A DNA stretch of 64,000 nucleotides from Narthecium ossifragum (taxonomy: Eukaryota; Streptophyta; Magnoliopsida; Dioscoreales; Nartheciaceae), in NCBI GenBank assembly GCA_963920575.1, contig OY986965.1, positions 19,691,220 to 19,755,219 on the forward strand. The letters are read 5' to 3'. Below, piece after piece: positions 11,028 to 22,893 of the stretch; position 1 is the first letter of the stretch, and the number at the start of each line of letters is the position of its first letter. A model generated the notes under the pieces. It worked only from the letters and a program-made list of their open reading frames with translations. It was not told where the DNA came from and ran no database searches. Position numbers and translations under genes: made by a program.

Positions 11028-11964
11028 CATCGTTGATCGATTGACCAAATCGGCGCACTTCCTGCCTATGCGGACGACAGACTCGTGGGACAGGTTGGGC
11101 AGCTTGTACATCAGAGAGGTGGTCAGACTACACGGAGTTCCAGTTTCTATCGTGCCAGACCGTGACCCCAGGTTCACCAGCAGGTTCTGGCGAGGCTTTC
11201 AGGAGGTAGTTGGCACATTCTTGACTTTCAGTACGGCTTTCCATCCGCAGACAAACGGGTAGTCAGAGCGAACGATCAAGATCTTGGAGGACATGCTGAG
11301 AGCATGTGTCCTCGACGCCGGAGGCAGCTGGGAGGAGCATGTTTCCTTGGTGGAGTTCAGCTACAACAACAGCTACCAGTCCAGTCTTGGAGTAGCACCT
11401 TTCGAGGCGTTTTACGGTAGGTCGTGTTGTTCCCCAGTGTGCTGGACAGAGATTGGAGAGGCTTCACTCACCGGTCCAGACATCGTCAGGCGGTCGTCAG
11501 AGAGGTTAGTGCAGATCAGTCAGAGACTTCTGACTGCTCAGAGCCGGCAGAAGAGTTATGCAGATCAGAGGCGACGACCGTTAGAGTTTGCTGTCGGCGA
11601 CAGGGTGTTCTTGCGAGCATCGCCGTACAGAGGGTCTGTCAGGTTTGGCAGAGGTGGCAAGTTGGCGCCGAGGTTTGTCGGACCATTTGAGATCCTAGAG
11701 AGGGTCGACGAGGTAGCTTACCGCCTGGATCTTCCTCAGCACATGTCAACTGTGCACCCGACTTTCCATGTGTCGATGCTGAGGAAGTACCACCCAGACC
11801 CGTCTCATGTCATCAGGGTGGATGACATTGAGCTTGAGGCAGACGCGAGCTTTGTTGAGCAGCCGGTTCGGGTAGTTGACCGGAGGGATCAGGTCTTGCG
11901 GGGGAAGACGATTCCCTTGGTCAAGGTACTGTGGAGGCACAGAGGCACCGAGGAGATGACCTGA
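11028..11964 (+). pseudogene. Tekay-2 integrase core and chromodomain
   Basis: Continues the integrase interrupted at 8682. [12 protein letters not shown] carries the first catalytic Asp, SDRDPRF-like PDRDPRF near 11155 the second, and the glutamate is in the segment around 11260. The Q before that Glu is a TAG (11260-11262), so the frame breaks there but stays in phase. The integrase C-terminal domain follows (GRGGKLAPRFVGPFEIL near 11660). The chromodomain lies near 11865-11964 (PVRVVDRRDQVLR ... VKVLWRHRG). It ends at TGA where the other copy has TGG. That chromodomain assigns the element to the chromoviruses. Confidence 0.85.
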
Positions 11965-12097
11965 GAGCGCGAGGCACGCATGCGGCAGGAGTTTCCGCAT
12001 CTGTTTTCTTCTCGAGGCACCTCTTGTCCTGTCTTCTAGTGTAGTTGTTTTATTGTTTCCGAGCCCTACCTTTATCGAATCTCGGGACGAGATTTCC

Positions 12098-12113
12098 TTT
12101 AAGGGTATTAGGA
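12098..12113 (+). promoter_or_regulatory. Polypurine-type plus-strand primer tract of Tekay-2
   Basis: TTTAAGGGTATTAGGA ends exactly at the 3' LTR start. The same block abuts the LTR starts at 32244 (plus strand) and 47179 (minus strand), which fixes those LTR borders. Confidence 0.75.
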
Positions 12114-14473
12114 TGTGAGGACATGTCCCTCTACCCCTGTGGCTCGTTGTAGACCGCAAGGGCAATTTGATAAATTGCGCCTTGTTGGTTTGTTTCACAC
12201 CCGCGTGTGCACACACTGACCTTGTTTGTGTTAGTGCTTGATTAGAATGGTTAGGTAGACCCGGGATCGGAAGATCCCAGCTCGGGCACGCAGAAGCTTG
12301 CTTTTGGGCAGCATGCGATCCGTGAGCGATCGATCGCTCCTAGGAGCGATCGATCGGACTCGTGAGCGAGTCGGTGGGTTTTCCTTCGCGAGGACGGCCG
12401 CCGTTGGCCGTCACTCTCCTCTGTCAGAAGGGGAGGACTTTTCCCTCCCCTCCTTCCCCTTTTCCCCTCCTTCCCCGGCTTTCGCCTTCCCTTTTCCTTC
12501 CCTTTTCCTTCCTCTTCTCCTTCCCCTTCTTCTTCCTTCTTCTTTCTTCTCCCTGCGGTTCTGTTTTTCCTCTGTTCTTCCCGGTAGCGAACTTCTTCTC
12601 CTCCATTCTGCCTCCTCCGGCCACCGTTTTGTGCGTTTTAAAGCTCGTTGGATCCGTGGCGACGAGAGGAACTTCTCTAAAGTAGTTTGGAACCTTGTTG
12701 GTGGCTGCTTGCGGGGAATCAGCCGAGGATTAGCGCTGTTCGGTAGGTTTCTACCTACCTGAGTTAGTTTAATGGGTTTCTCTTAATCTAGCCATTTGAT
12801 CTTGCTGATCCTTGTGTTGTTGGATGCATCCTGCTTAGTATAATTTCTGTTATAAGTTTCATGAACTTTGGTTGAGATTTTAGTAGGATTTATGCATGAT
12901 TAAGCTCGGATTTTCCGGTTTCTGCTGTTCTTAAAGAACAGTCGGCTTGCGGCGAGTTTTCCGGCCAGTACGTGTATGATCATGGGTTGTGATGAACATA
13001 AGAGTTGTATATCTTTAAATCTACTCTCAAACCCAACTGATGTCATATTATTTCGATTTTGCTACGAATTGTTATGATATTCGTACTGGCGGGCTACATT
13101 GCAGCAAATAGGTGATAAGTTAGTTTGATTAGCGGTTTTGATTAGTGTTTTCCCGTTAATGTAGCCGTTGGATGTGTATGGATTTTGGATATGTTGATCC
13201 CAGCATGTAGATCTACGGGTGGCTAAGTTAGATCTCGAATCCGACGTCGTTTAGACGTCGGATCGACGGGTCAATTAGCCTCTAGTAGAGAACTTTTGGT
13301 GTTTTAAATATAATATTATATGTCGGATTATAATATTATATTTTTACTGTTCATCATCGTTTTCGGGGTTGCTTTCCGTTGCAGGAGTCCGCGGTTGATG
13401 GTCGTGGTACCGTCATAATGCCGGGACCCGCTGCGAATCGGCTGGCAGTGATTGGTAGTACCGCTGCAGCGATTCAGTTGACTTATATGATGCCTTATCA
13501 TACTGTTGCATCCCTATCTCTTGTTTGTGTATGTTCATAACATGCATTCTCTGTTGTGCATTAGTTGTATGGTTAGGGCGTAGGTGATCTGTGGGTCGCC
13601 GTCCCAAGGTTGAAAGCTCGGACTTAGCCCTAGGACCGGGGTTGGGTAGTTTGGACCCGATTCAAATTGTGGTGTCCAGTCGATTCGAGGATAGGCCTAG
13701 AGGACTGGTACACTTGTTGCTTGATGATGATTAGAGGTCGTGTCGGCCTCGAGCCAGGTGTTGAGGGTGCAACCGGTGTCGGGTCTTGTTCTTTGGGGGG
13801 CTGAGGGGGTTAGTCTGGCCCAGGCAGTGTCTGTTCCTGCCAGCAATGGCGACCAGTGTGGGCCCAGTCCTTTTTGGGTGACCGCAACTGGAACCCTGCT
13901 ACATTAGGTGTATCCAGGATGGGTCCAGTCCGTTGGGGTGACCATGGTTGGATATGCCTAGAGACACCGGTGAAGGGTTATGGGACTCTTGCAGCACACT
14001 CGAGTCTGGCTTCAGGGAGACACTGTTGCGTTTCCCTCTTCCTTCTGTGTGACGTAGTGTAGAACCCTACTGAGCTTTATTCTCACTCCTACCCGAGCTG
14101 CGTTTTGCTGGTGCAGGCGTTAGCTCCTCTTTGGTGGCCCCTACCGGGCAGTTGGTCGGCGGCGCCAGGCGGAGTCTGAGAGGTGGTGATCATTTACTGC
14201 TTTTACCCTATGTTAGATAGTCTCCTACGGGAGTAATGTTGTATTTGAATCTTCCGCTCTCCGATGATATGTATATTAAATCTTTTTGGGTTTGTAAATC
14301 TGTGGTTCGAGATTTCATTAAATTATTGTCTTTTAATTAAGGGTGTTTTGGAATAAATTGTTAGGGAGACCAATAGGTTAGAGGGAACCCTCGCTAGCTT
14401 TTCTTCCGTGTTTTGTTAGGTTCCGGTTCGCGTCGCCCGGTCCGGTTGGGCTTTCGCGGGTCGGGGCGCGACA
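12114..14473 (+). repeat. 3' LTR B of Tekay-2 (2360 bp)
   Basis: Begins TGTGAGGACATG after the purine tract and ends TCGGGGCGCGACA. It is similar to solo LTR A along nearly its whole length. It holds a perfect 30-bp palindrome at 12327-12356 (CGATCGATCGCTCC and its complement, centred on CTAG), a pyrimidine-rich leader, and a donor-like site at 12743. The acceptor-like site is mutated (CAG to CTG near 14110). Because the 5' end of the element is missing, no matching target duplication can be shown. Confidence 0.88.
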
Positions 14474-14978
14474 ACTTTGCATTTCTGCAAAGACTCTTTA
14501 ATAACTAGTTTTCTAACTGGCGGTCGACCATCGCATCATCCGCCACATCGTCCTTCGCGATCTTCTTGAGCCGCGATCGATCCACGCATCGACCTTCAAG
14601 CTTCACGGTCAACTGTCACATCGTCCATGAGGCTCTGTGAGGAAAAACACTTCCCAGAGTCGATGCCTCGTTTGATCGTCGCTTCTCCTCATAAGGTCAC
14701 ATAGGCCACGGTCGATCGGTCCATCGATCGTCACATCGATCGTCAGCCTAAAGCCCATAAATAAACTCCACGGTTGATCCACCATCGCCCGCCATTCTCC
14801 ACGGTCGACCTCTTCATAGCCCGTGGTCGATCCCACGGTCGACCGCCGCATCGTCCGTGGAAACTAACATTTCTCAAATATGAAAGTTAAAGCATGCTTT
14901 CAACATATATTTTATCACATATATATTTTATCATTTAAGAACATATTGGCATCATCAAAACATCATCAAAACACCATT
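14474..14978. repeat. Palindrome-rich 3' region of the Tat element, upstream of the antisense ORF
   Basis: No gene in the first 500 bases. From 14520 to 14860 there are many GGTCGACC, GATCGATC and related palindromes, spaced like those in the nested Athila LTRs. A flank near 14630-14665 (CTCTGTGAGGAAAAACACTT) also matches those LTRs at about 17905 and 24770. A TATA-like CATAAATAAA lies at 14756-14765, and an AT-rich stretch with TATATATTTTATC repeats follows (14900-14940). It may be Tat 3' UTR, the edge of its 3' LTR, or an old fragment of an Athila LTR. I cannot tell which. Confidence 0.55.
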
Positions 14979-14982
14979 ATGA

Positions 14983-15582
14983 CTAACAATAGGCGTTCCC
15001 GATCCGACCTATCTCGCGACCATCCGGCATCTCGTCGAGCCCTTCCGGGATTGCACTATCAGCTCGCTCGCTCGTGGGGGACTTCTCCCTCAACTCCTCC
15101 AATCATTGTGGGAGGTGCATGCGGTTCCGAACACCAATTTTGAACGTTTCCTGAGCCTATTGATCCACTTCCACTCACAGTTAGCATGGAGAACGGAGCA
15201 AGTCCGTAGGCAAACTCTAGTCACCTCAGAGGTTTCTGCCCTCCATGAGGACATAGCCGCTCGTTGTGAGAGATCTAGCCATAGTGAGGCGGTCCTTTGG
15301 GATTTGCACACCCGGGTGATCGCGAAGGACCGTCACATCCAAGCCTTGGAAATGGCCTTGACCGAAGAAATATCGGAACGGGATGAGTTATGCCAGTTGA
15401 TGGATGCCGAGGAGGAGAAGCTTGATGCTGACCTTGGCAGGCTCAGCGTTGACTTGCGTCGTTTTGAAGGTTTGCCCTTGTCTTTTCCATCGAGATCGGC
15501 GGGTTTTGTCATCTCGGAGTGTATGTTAGCCTTATTTGAGATGATGTGGGACCTTGTACGAGAGGTTCGACCTCCTCTATAA
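14983..15582 (+). CDS. Antisense extra ORF of the Tat element (coiled-coil-like protein)
   Basis: Open frame of 200 codons on the strand opposite the Tat pol gene. It ends only five bases from the end of the pol frame (15588), so the two genes converge. The protein has a leucine-rich N-terminal part (LLPQLLQSLWEVHAV; FERFLSLLIHFHSQLAWR). A charged helical segment rich in E, R and L follows (about residues 85-150), consistent with a coiled coil. No catalytic motif is visible. Tat-lineage elements of several plants are known to carry antisense ORFs between integrase and the 3' LTR, and the position here fits. No ATG starts this frame; an ATG at 14979 is in another frame, so a frameshift between them is likely. 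A host gene is unlikely given the exact tail-to-tail fit. Confidence 0.6.
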   Translation, partial: LTIGVPDPTYLATIRHLVEPFRDCTISSLARGGLLPQLLQSLWEVHAVPNTNFERFLSLLIHFHSQLAWRTEQVRRQTLVTSEVSALHEDIAARCERSSHSEAVLWDLHTRVIAKDRHIQALEMALTEEISERDELCQLMDAEEEKLDADLGRLSVDLRRFEGLPLSFPSRSAGFVISECMLALFEMMWDLVREVRPPL

Positions 15583-15587
15583 AACCA

Positions 15588-17464
15588 TTATGTAATGACT
15601 CCTTTGTTTAACGCGGATTTTAGGAAATTATGCCAAAGTTCTGGGAAATTTTGTTTTAGCACTTCCTTGTTGGTCTCCCATATAGATGGTATGTATTTCT
15701 TTAGGAATTTGTAATTGATTGTGTGTCGATGGGCGAGGCAATCGAGGCTTTGCAACCGATAGGCGCTCCCATGTAAGACGTCTCGGACTCGAAATGGTCC
15801 TTCCCAGTTAGGACTCCATTTGCCTAGATCCAGGTCTTTAGTTTTCAACGGTAAAATTACCTTCCAAACTAAATCTCTGATGTTACAGTTTCGCCCTTGA
15901 AATCGTTTGTTGTATGCTCGGGTAGCTTTCTTCTTTTGGGCTTTGATTTGATTTAACGCTCGGATCCGGACTCCCTCCAACGAGTCAAGCTCTTCGAGCA
16001 TGGCCTCCTCGTACTGTGCCAGACTTATATGAGTCTGGTGCTCTGTTCTTGGAGAGCCGACTTGGATCTCGACAGGGAGTACAACATCATATCCGTACAC
16101 CAACTCGTAGAGTGTTGTCCATGTGCTTTCGTGTCGAGATGTGCGATACACCCAAACGGTCTCGCCCAAGATCTCGTGCCATCTCCTCGGGCTTCCATAT
16201 GTGTCTATCATCTTTTGTACATTGTACTTTATGATTTTATTTGTCGACTCGGCATGTCCATTGGCCTGGGCATAGTAGGGGGTTGAGTTCACTATCTCGA
16301 AGCCCTGTTCCTCTACAAACTTTTGCATCTCTTGCCCGTTGAAACCAGTAGCTTGATCAACTGTGATAGATTGAGGTAGTCCGAAGCGGAATATGATATG
16401 CTCCTGAATGAACTTGATGGTAACCACTTGAGTTATCTTTTTGACTAGGATTGTTTCGACCCATTTTGTGAAGTAGTCGGTAGCGGCGAGGATATATCTA
16501 TGTCCTTTGCTGGATGTGGGCTAAATAGGTCCCATGGTGTCGATGGCTCATCCTCGAAATGACCAAGGTTTTATTACTGAATGTAATTCCGATGCCGGGA
16601 CTCGAGGTATTTTCCCGTGCTTCTGGCACATTACGCATCCCTTAGCATAATTTATGGCATTGTTGGTCATGTCGGGCCAATAGAACCCGAGTCGTTTGAG
16701 CAACCAGTCCATCTTGATTCCGCCCTGATGAGCTTCGCATACGCCATCGTGAACTTCTCCTAGAGCTCGGAGGGCGTCGTTCATGCTTATGCATCGGAGT
16801 AAAGGTCCCTCGAAGGACTTACGATATAGTTCGCCTTCCAATAGGAGGTATTTAGACGCTCTTTGCCAGAGGTCCTTTGCCCCCCGGGCTTGGGATGGAT
16901 TTGCAAGATATTCCACGATCGGCGTTCTCCAATCAGCCTTTGAGGTGAAGTTCACTAAGACCTCAGGAGAGGTTGAAATGATCTCCACCTCGCTACTTGA
17001 TCCTAGTTGAGCTAGCATATCGGCCTCGACATTCTCACCCCGTAGGACATTGGTCAAGCAGACTGTCCTCAGTCTAGTGAGGTGCTCCCGGACCTTGTGC
17101 CAGAGCAGCTCGAGGTCTGTATTCGCGCATCGATATTCTTCCGATAGCTGCTTGATGACCAGTTGGGAATCCCCGATGATCTCCAGGTTGAGAATGTTCA
17201 TGTCTTGTGCGACCTCTAGTCCAAATATTAGAGCTTGGTATATGGGTGCATTGTTTGAGCATTTGGGGTAGAGTCTTTCCAAGAATGCAAGCTTACCTCG
17301 TTGCAAAGACACCAGCATAACTCCCACTCTGGCTGATTGCGAGGTGTTGGACCCATCAAAGCATAACTTCCAAGGGGTGACTTCAATCACATCAACCTCT
17401 GCCTTCAGTCCCAGCTCTGAAGCTTCGTGTGCAAGACTGTGATGAGCAAGGAAGTCTGCCAAGG
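15588..17464 (-). pseudogene. Tat pol, C-terminal part: archaeal-type RNase H and integrase
   Basis: One continuous minus-strand frame with two nonsense codons (TGA at 16548-16550, TAG at 16521-16523). First comes a second RNase H of the archaeal type found in Tat elements: CFDGSNTSQSARVGVML, then a Glu in LIFGLEVAQD and an Asp in IIGDSQLVIKQL. Next is the integrase HHCC finger (HQGGIKMDW ... CVMCQKHG). The core follows, with ATDYFTKWVE (first Asp, near 16460), TVDQATGF (second Asp) and GHAESTN (Glu). The integrase C-terminal domain ends with GPFRVRDV and a short tail. The frame begins beyond the Athila insertion at 17470: removing that insertion and one target copy restores GQALADFLAHH. The two nonsense codons make it inactive. 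Confidence 0.88.
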
Positions 17465-17469
17465 CTTGG

Positions 17470-18893
17470 TGAAGAGTGCATGAAAGTGCACTCTGAAAAG
17501 TCTTATAACCATCTCAATTGCTAGATTATCACCCTTACTCAACATCTTTAGTATTATTTTTACACTTATATGTGCTTCACAAAGATTGGTTGAAAAATGC
17601 ATGAAATTGGAATTAAAAGGAGCAAAGAAGCTGATTCGTATTATATGGGTCAACTTTGAAGATTAAACTGTACCTGCTCATGAAGAACCATATAATTTTC
17701 CATAAATTATTGAAACGTTCTCGATGTCTAGTTTCAGGGGAATTTTACGGTTCATGATTTCGAGTTTCGTAGAGGAAGTTACAACATTTTTAGTATCAGT
17801 GCGCAGTGTTGAATGAATAGTGACGGTCGACCGTCGCATCATCCGCGAGATTGACTGTCATGCTCAAAATGCTCAAGGTCGATTGTCACATCGACCGTCA
17901 GCCTCTGTCAAGAAAAACACTTCTCAGGGTCGATGCGATGATCGACCGCCGCTCTTCCAAATTAATATGTACAGTTGACGGTCGACCGTCAGGTCGCACG
18001 GTCGACTGCCAAATCAGCAGCGAGCGTATAACAGACCCGGATCTAACCCGAGTGTACGCTTATAAATAGGATACTTAGGGTTATCAAAATAGATCATTTG
18101 GAGGACTTTTCTCGAGCATCTGGAGGAGAGGAAGCTGCGTTAGGGTTTTGTTTTCTTCGTCTTTCTTTCTTTATTTTCTTTGAACACTTTTGTCATCTTC
18201 ATGATGAACATGAGTGGCTACTTTCTTTTCCAAGGTACCGATGTAGCCTAACAGATACATTCTATATTATTGAATCATGGTTATTTAATCAGTTTATATT
18301 TCTTATTTCATTCATTATTATTACTGAGATCTTAAATACCATTATCAGGCCAATAGAAGTATTGTAGATTGTTTTATGTGAGATTGGGCGAGGGTTCATT
18401 CCCTAATCTTGCAGGATCTACGAATGAATGAGTTTATGTCAAAGTCGGGTTCAAGCTAAGAGAATTCTTGGTTCATAATTGTTCTTCAGAATATAATGGA
18501 TTCGTGATTAACACAGAGTTATGGGTTCATTAGCTAGGGTTAATTGAGGGTACTTGGTGAAGACCGCGATCGAACGGATCATCATATCGGAAGAACGAAC
18601 CCTTGGATTAAACTGAGATTTTGTTGATTCAATGCATAGAATGAGGATGTTATGGTGAAATCGGAACCTTAGTCTTCACCCATAAGATTTCCATCATTTT
18701 CTTATTTTGTTATTAGATCACTTATTTTCGGTACTTCTTATTTCTTCCTTTACCTTCGTTCTTTTCTTTCTTCTTTGTTCTTTAGCGTTTTACTCTAATA
18801 AGCTTTACAAATCTCTGTTGGTACAATACTTGTCTTTTTGCTATACTGACCACACCGATTCGTATACTTACGAGATATAAAATTTATTCATCA
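17470..18893 (+). repeat. 5' LTR of the nested Athila element (1424 bp)
   Basis: Begins TGAAGAGTGCATG (the partner begins TGATGAGCGCATG) and ends TTTATTCATCA. A GGTCGACC-type palindrome array (17820-18010) lies directly upstream of a TATA box at 18061-18068 (TATAAATA). It is 59 bases shorter than the 3' LTR, mainly because it has one array unit fewer. Confidence 0.93.
18061..18068 (+). promoter_or_regulatory. TATA box of the nested Athila 5' LTR
   Basis: TATAAATA about 50 bases downstream of the palindrome array. The 3' LTR has the same box at 24928-24935 inside CCTATAAATAGG. The same box appears in LTR I (57155-57162), solo LTR Y (43856-43864, minus strand) and the element X LTRs (about 37869-37880, minus strand). 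Confidence 0.75.
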
Positions 18894-18899
18894 AGTTTT

Positions 18900-18917
18900 T
18901 GGCGTCGCTGCCGGGGA
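18900..18917 (+). promoter_or_regulatory. Primer-binding site of the nested Athila element
   Basis: TGGCGTCGCTGCCGGGGA differs by two bases from the Athila-1 site and lies six bases after the LTR end. It marks the element as Athila-like and plus-stranded. Confidence 0.85.
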
Positions 18918-19135
18918 TTTGATTAGAGTTTATTAGTAGTGAATGCAACATCGCTGATTACGGAAAGAAAAGTTGTTGCCCTTGAACGATAAAGTAGATC
19001 AAATTGGGAGTTTGAAAAGATCTAACAAAGGTAGCCTAGCCTGTCCACATCAGATCTAGGAGTTCAACAGGAGGAACAAGAGCAGATTGATCTTAATAAC
19101 AATGCACGTCCTTTGGAGGAGTACGCGAGGCCTAC

Positions 19136-21330
19136 TGTCGCGCCCCGACCCGCGAAAGCCCAACCGGGCCAGGCGACGCGAACCGGAACCTAACAAACGC
19201 GGAAGAAAAGCTGGCGAGGGTTCCCTCTAACCTATTGGTCTTCTTAACAGTCACCAAAAGCACCCCCAATTAAAAGTTACAAAAAATTAACCACACCTCG
19301 AACCACAGATTTAAAACTCAAAGTGTTAATATACAAATCCTCGGAGAGGGGAAGATTCAAAATACAACATCACTCCCGTAGGAGACTAACTAGCAAAAGG
19401 GGTAAAAATAGTAAATATCGCCACCTCTCAAAGCCCACCAGGCGCCGCCGCACCGCCAACCAACTGCCCGGTAGGGGCCAAGGAAGAAGAACTGACGCCT
19501 GCACCTGCAAAACGCAGCCCGGGTAGGTGTGAGCACTAAGCTTAGTAGGGATCTACACTACGACACACAGAAGGAAGAGGGAAACGCAACAGTGTCGCCC
19601 TTAAGTAGGACCTGGGTGTATACAGGGGTCCCATAACCCCACCGCGTGTCCCTGAGGCCCAGGGATGGCACTCAGTAACAGGAACAACACTGGCGACACC
19701 AAAGGTCAGTACAGTGGGACACCGGCTACACCTCAGCATCCGACTCAAGGCCGACACGACCTCTACAAACATCAAGCCACAACTGTACCAGTCATCTAAG
19801 CCTATCATCAAGTTTGACTGGACACTACAATTCAAACCGGGTCCAAACCACCCAACCCCGGTCCTAGGGCTAAGCCCGAGCTTCCAGCCTCGGGATGGCG
19901 ACCCAAGGATCACCCACGCCCTAACCAATGCAACTAATGCACAAATCAGCAATGCATGCTATGACATACACAGATAAGAAGCAAAGCATGCAACAGTAAG
20001 TCAAGCATCATATAAGTCTACTGGATCGCTGCAGCGGTACTACCAACCGCTGCCAGCCGATCCGCAGCGGGTCCCGCCATTACGACGGTACCACGACCGT
20101 CAACCGCGAACTCCTGCAACGGGAAGCAACCCCGAAAACCGCTGAATGAACAGTAACAATATAATATTATTTTCAAACACCCAAAACCTCTACTTATGGG
20201 CTAATTGATCCCATCGATCCGATGTCCAAACGTCGTATAGGCATAAGGAATCGTTAATCAAACTAACTTACTCATTAATTGCTGCAACGCAGCCCTCCAG
20301 CAAACAATTCATAAGAAATCGTAGAAACATTGGAAAATTACGAAACAAGATGGAATGGAAAGCCAACGAATAGATCTACAACTCCTATGTTTATGAAAAG
20401 CCAAGATTATGTACACGTCGGCCGAAACACTCGCCGCAAGCCGGCTGTTCTTCAAGAACAGCAGAAAACCAGAAATCCGAGACTAATCATGAAATAAACC
20501 TACTCAAATCTCAACCAAATGACATGAAACTTATATTAGTAATTCTAATAGGCATAAGGAATCCACCAAAACAAGGATCAACAAGATCGAACAGCTAGAT
20601 CTAGAGAAAACCCGAAATAAACATCAGTAGGTATAACCCTACCTAGCTGCGCTTTCCTCGGCTGATTCCCCGCGATTTGATCACCAACAAGCTTCCAAAC
20701 CACTTCAGGGATCTTCCTCTCATTGTCACGGATCCAACGAGCCTTAGAACGCCGAAAAAGATGGTCGGAGGAGGGAGAACGGAGGAGATGAAGCTCGCCG
20801 GCGGAGAAGGGAAGAAACAGAGCACCGCGGGAAAGAAGAGAAGAAGGAAGAAGAAGAGAAGAGAAGGAGGAAGAGGAGGGGAAGAAAAGGAGGGAAAAGG
20901 GGAAGGGGAAAAAAGTGAGGGGAGGGGAGGGAAAGTCCTCCCCCCCTCTGACAGAGGAGAGCGACGGCCAGCGGTGGCCGTCCTCGCGAAGCAGAAAAGC
21001 CACTGACACGAGTCCGATCAGTCGCTCCAAGGAGCGATCGATCGCTCGCGCCCTGGCTCGACCCCACCACCGACTCGCTCACGAGTCCGACCGATCACTC
21101 CAAGGAGCGATCGATCGCTCGAGGGTCATCAGTTGCCCAAAGGCAAGCTTCCGCGCGCCCGAGCTGGGATCTTCCGATCCCGGGTCCACCTAGCCATTCT
21201 AAACAAACACGAACACAGACAAGGCCAGTGTGTGCACACGCGGGTGTGAAACAAACCAACAAGGCGCAATTTACCAAACTGCCCTTGCGGTCCACAACGA
21301 GCCACAGGGGTAGAGGGACAGGTCCTCACA
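19136..21330 (-). mobile_element. Solo LTR C (Tekay family, 2195 bp) in the nested Athila gag
   Basis: Plus-strand reading begins TGTCGCGCCCCGACC and ends GGTCCTCACA, so the LTR is on the minus strand. The target duplication CCTAC is perfect (19131-19135 and 21331-21335). The host gag frame runs PLEEYARPT into TSPSCIALLA across the insertion. It carries GATCGATC palindromes (about 21022-21125), a purine-rich stretch (minus-strand pyrimidine leader, 20760-20930), and intact donor-like and acceptor-like sites. The AT hairpin is half deleted (about 20155-20175). Confidence 0.95.
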
Positions 21331-21335
21331 CCTAC

Positions 21336-22893
21336 TATTTCTACCTCACCTTCATGCATCGCGTTACTCGCAGAGGCTAGTAATGATGAACTTAAAAATC
21401 TATATTTTTCTATGCTTCCTGAATTTCATGGTTTACCTTCTAAAGATGCATTGACTTTTGTGAAAGATTATTATGCTACTATTCAGACTTTTCCTCTATG
21501 TGGCGTTACTGAAGATCAACTAAGGATGCGATGTTTTCCTTATACCCTGAAGGATAGAACTAAGATATGGCTGATGTCATTGCCTCCTGGATCACTCACT
21601 AATTGGGATTCACTTTATAACAAGTTTGTCAACAAATTTTATTCTCATGCTATGACTACCAACTTGAGGAGGCAAATTCTAAATTTTCAGCAAGCTAATG
21701 GAGAACCATTCCATGAAGCATGGGATAGATTTAAAATTCTTTTGATGCAATGTCCCGATCAGAATTACTCTTTAGAAAATCAGATGCAATATTTTTATGA
21801 TGGTCTAAATTTTTCTCGTCAGACTATGGCAGATAATGTTGCAGGTGGAGCGATCAAAAAGACACCACCATAGGCATATGAAATTTATGAGATGCTGGGA
21901 TCTAACTCACAGTAGAGGGATACGAGGAATAAGATGAGAGGCATCTATGAGCTGAACCAGAACAATAACATAGCAAGGCAGATTGCAGCCCTCAACAAGA
22001 AGATAGATACAATGATGTCCATACAAGCAAAACCGGTTGAGGTTTGTTCAATTTGCAATATTGTTGGTCATAGGTTTGATTCATGTCCTTCTGGTAATGA
22101 ATTTCCTGAATATGTGCAAGAACAAACTAATTTGATGAATGCTTATAACCCGAGACCTAGATTTGATCCTTATGCAAATACTTGCAATCCTGGTTGGAGG
22201 GAGCATCCAAATATTTCATGAAAAAATACTGCTAATGCTAGTATGCCTACTGTTAATCAGTCTAACCCACATGTTCAGTAGTCTTTGGAAGCGACTATGT
22301 TAGCTTTTATACATATAATAGACTCAAAGATGGAACGGCATGATTCAACAATTGTTTAACATGAAGCAGTACTGAAAAATATGGCAGCTTCCATTGGGAA
22401 CTTGGAAGTTCAAGTAGGACAGCTTGCGGATGCTATTCAAGCCCATGTTCAAGGAAAAATTTCAAGCCAACCGGAGCAAGCCAACGCATTTACAGTTCTT
22501 CGTTCAGGTAAGATAATTGATAATAAGATTAATGCCGAAGTTATTGATGACTATAGTGATGATAAAATTTAGGACGCCAAGAGGCAGGAGTCCTCGGAAA
22601 GGCCACCGAAGGCCACATCTGTTTCTGAGCATGAAAAGAGGGCAATTTCAGATTCTGAGGTTCATCACAACACTACTCCTACACCATATGTGCTGCCAGT
22701 TCCTTTTCCATGCCACCTTAAGAAAGCCAAAATGGATAAGTCATATTCTAAAATTTATGCTATTCTATCTAAGGTTAATATGAACTTACCTTTGCTTGAT
22801 GTGATTAGGAAAATGCCAGCCTTTCCAAAGTTCTTCAAGGAACTAAGTACTTATATGCGTAAGTATGAACCTCATGAAAATGTGAAGGATTAA
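21336..22893 (+). pseudogene. gag of the nested Athila element (degenerate)
   Basis: The capsid domain reads MLPEFHGLPSKDALTFV, then FPYTLKDRTKIWLMSLPPG and NKFYSHAMTTNLRRQI, close to Athila-1 gag in layout. A nonsense codon at 21871-21873 and others follow. The zinc knuckle CSICNIVGHRFDSC is at about 22045-22090, and the NPGWREHPN tail ends at 22221. A spacer (22381-22572) and a segment resembling the gag-protease linker (PAFPKFFKELSTYMRK, to 22893) close the coding similarity. The protease that should follow is absent. The N-terminal part lies before solo LTR C (about 19050-19135). Confidence 0.85.

Larger units (their letters stand above)
6410..14473 (+). mobile_element. Tekay/Del chromovirus element Tekay-2, 5'-truncated
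   Basis: Plus-strand Ty3/gypsy chromovirus. It begins abruptly near 6410 in the gag-protease linker (homologous to about 50560-50720 on the other strand), so the 5' LTR and most of gag are gone. Protease, RT, RNase H and integrase remnants, a chromodomain, a purine tract and the 3' LTR (12114-14473) follow. A solo LTR of the same broad family (8683-11022) interrupts the integrase. Several internal deletions and nonsense codons show it is inactive. Chromoviruses use the C-terminal chromodomain to choose chromatin for integration. Confidence 0.88.

Noticed and set aside
14983..15582. The antisense ORF as a host gene
   Set aside because: It ends five bases from the Tat pol stop and lies in the position known for Tat antisense ORFs. 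No exon structure or host-like flank is visible.
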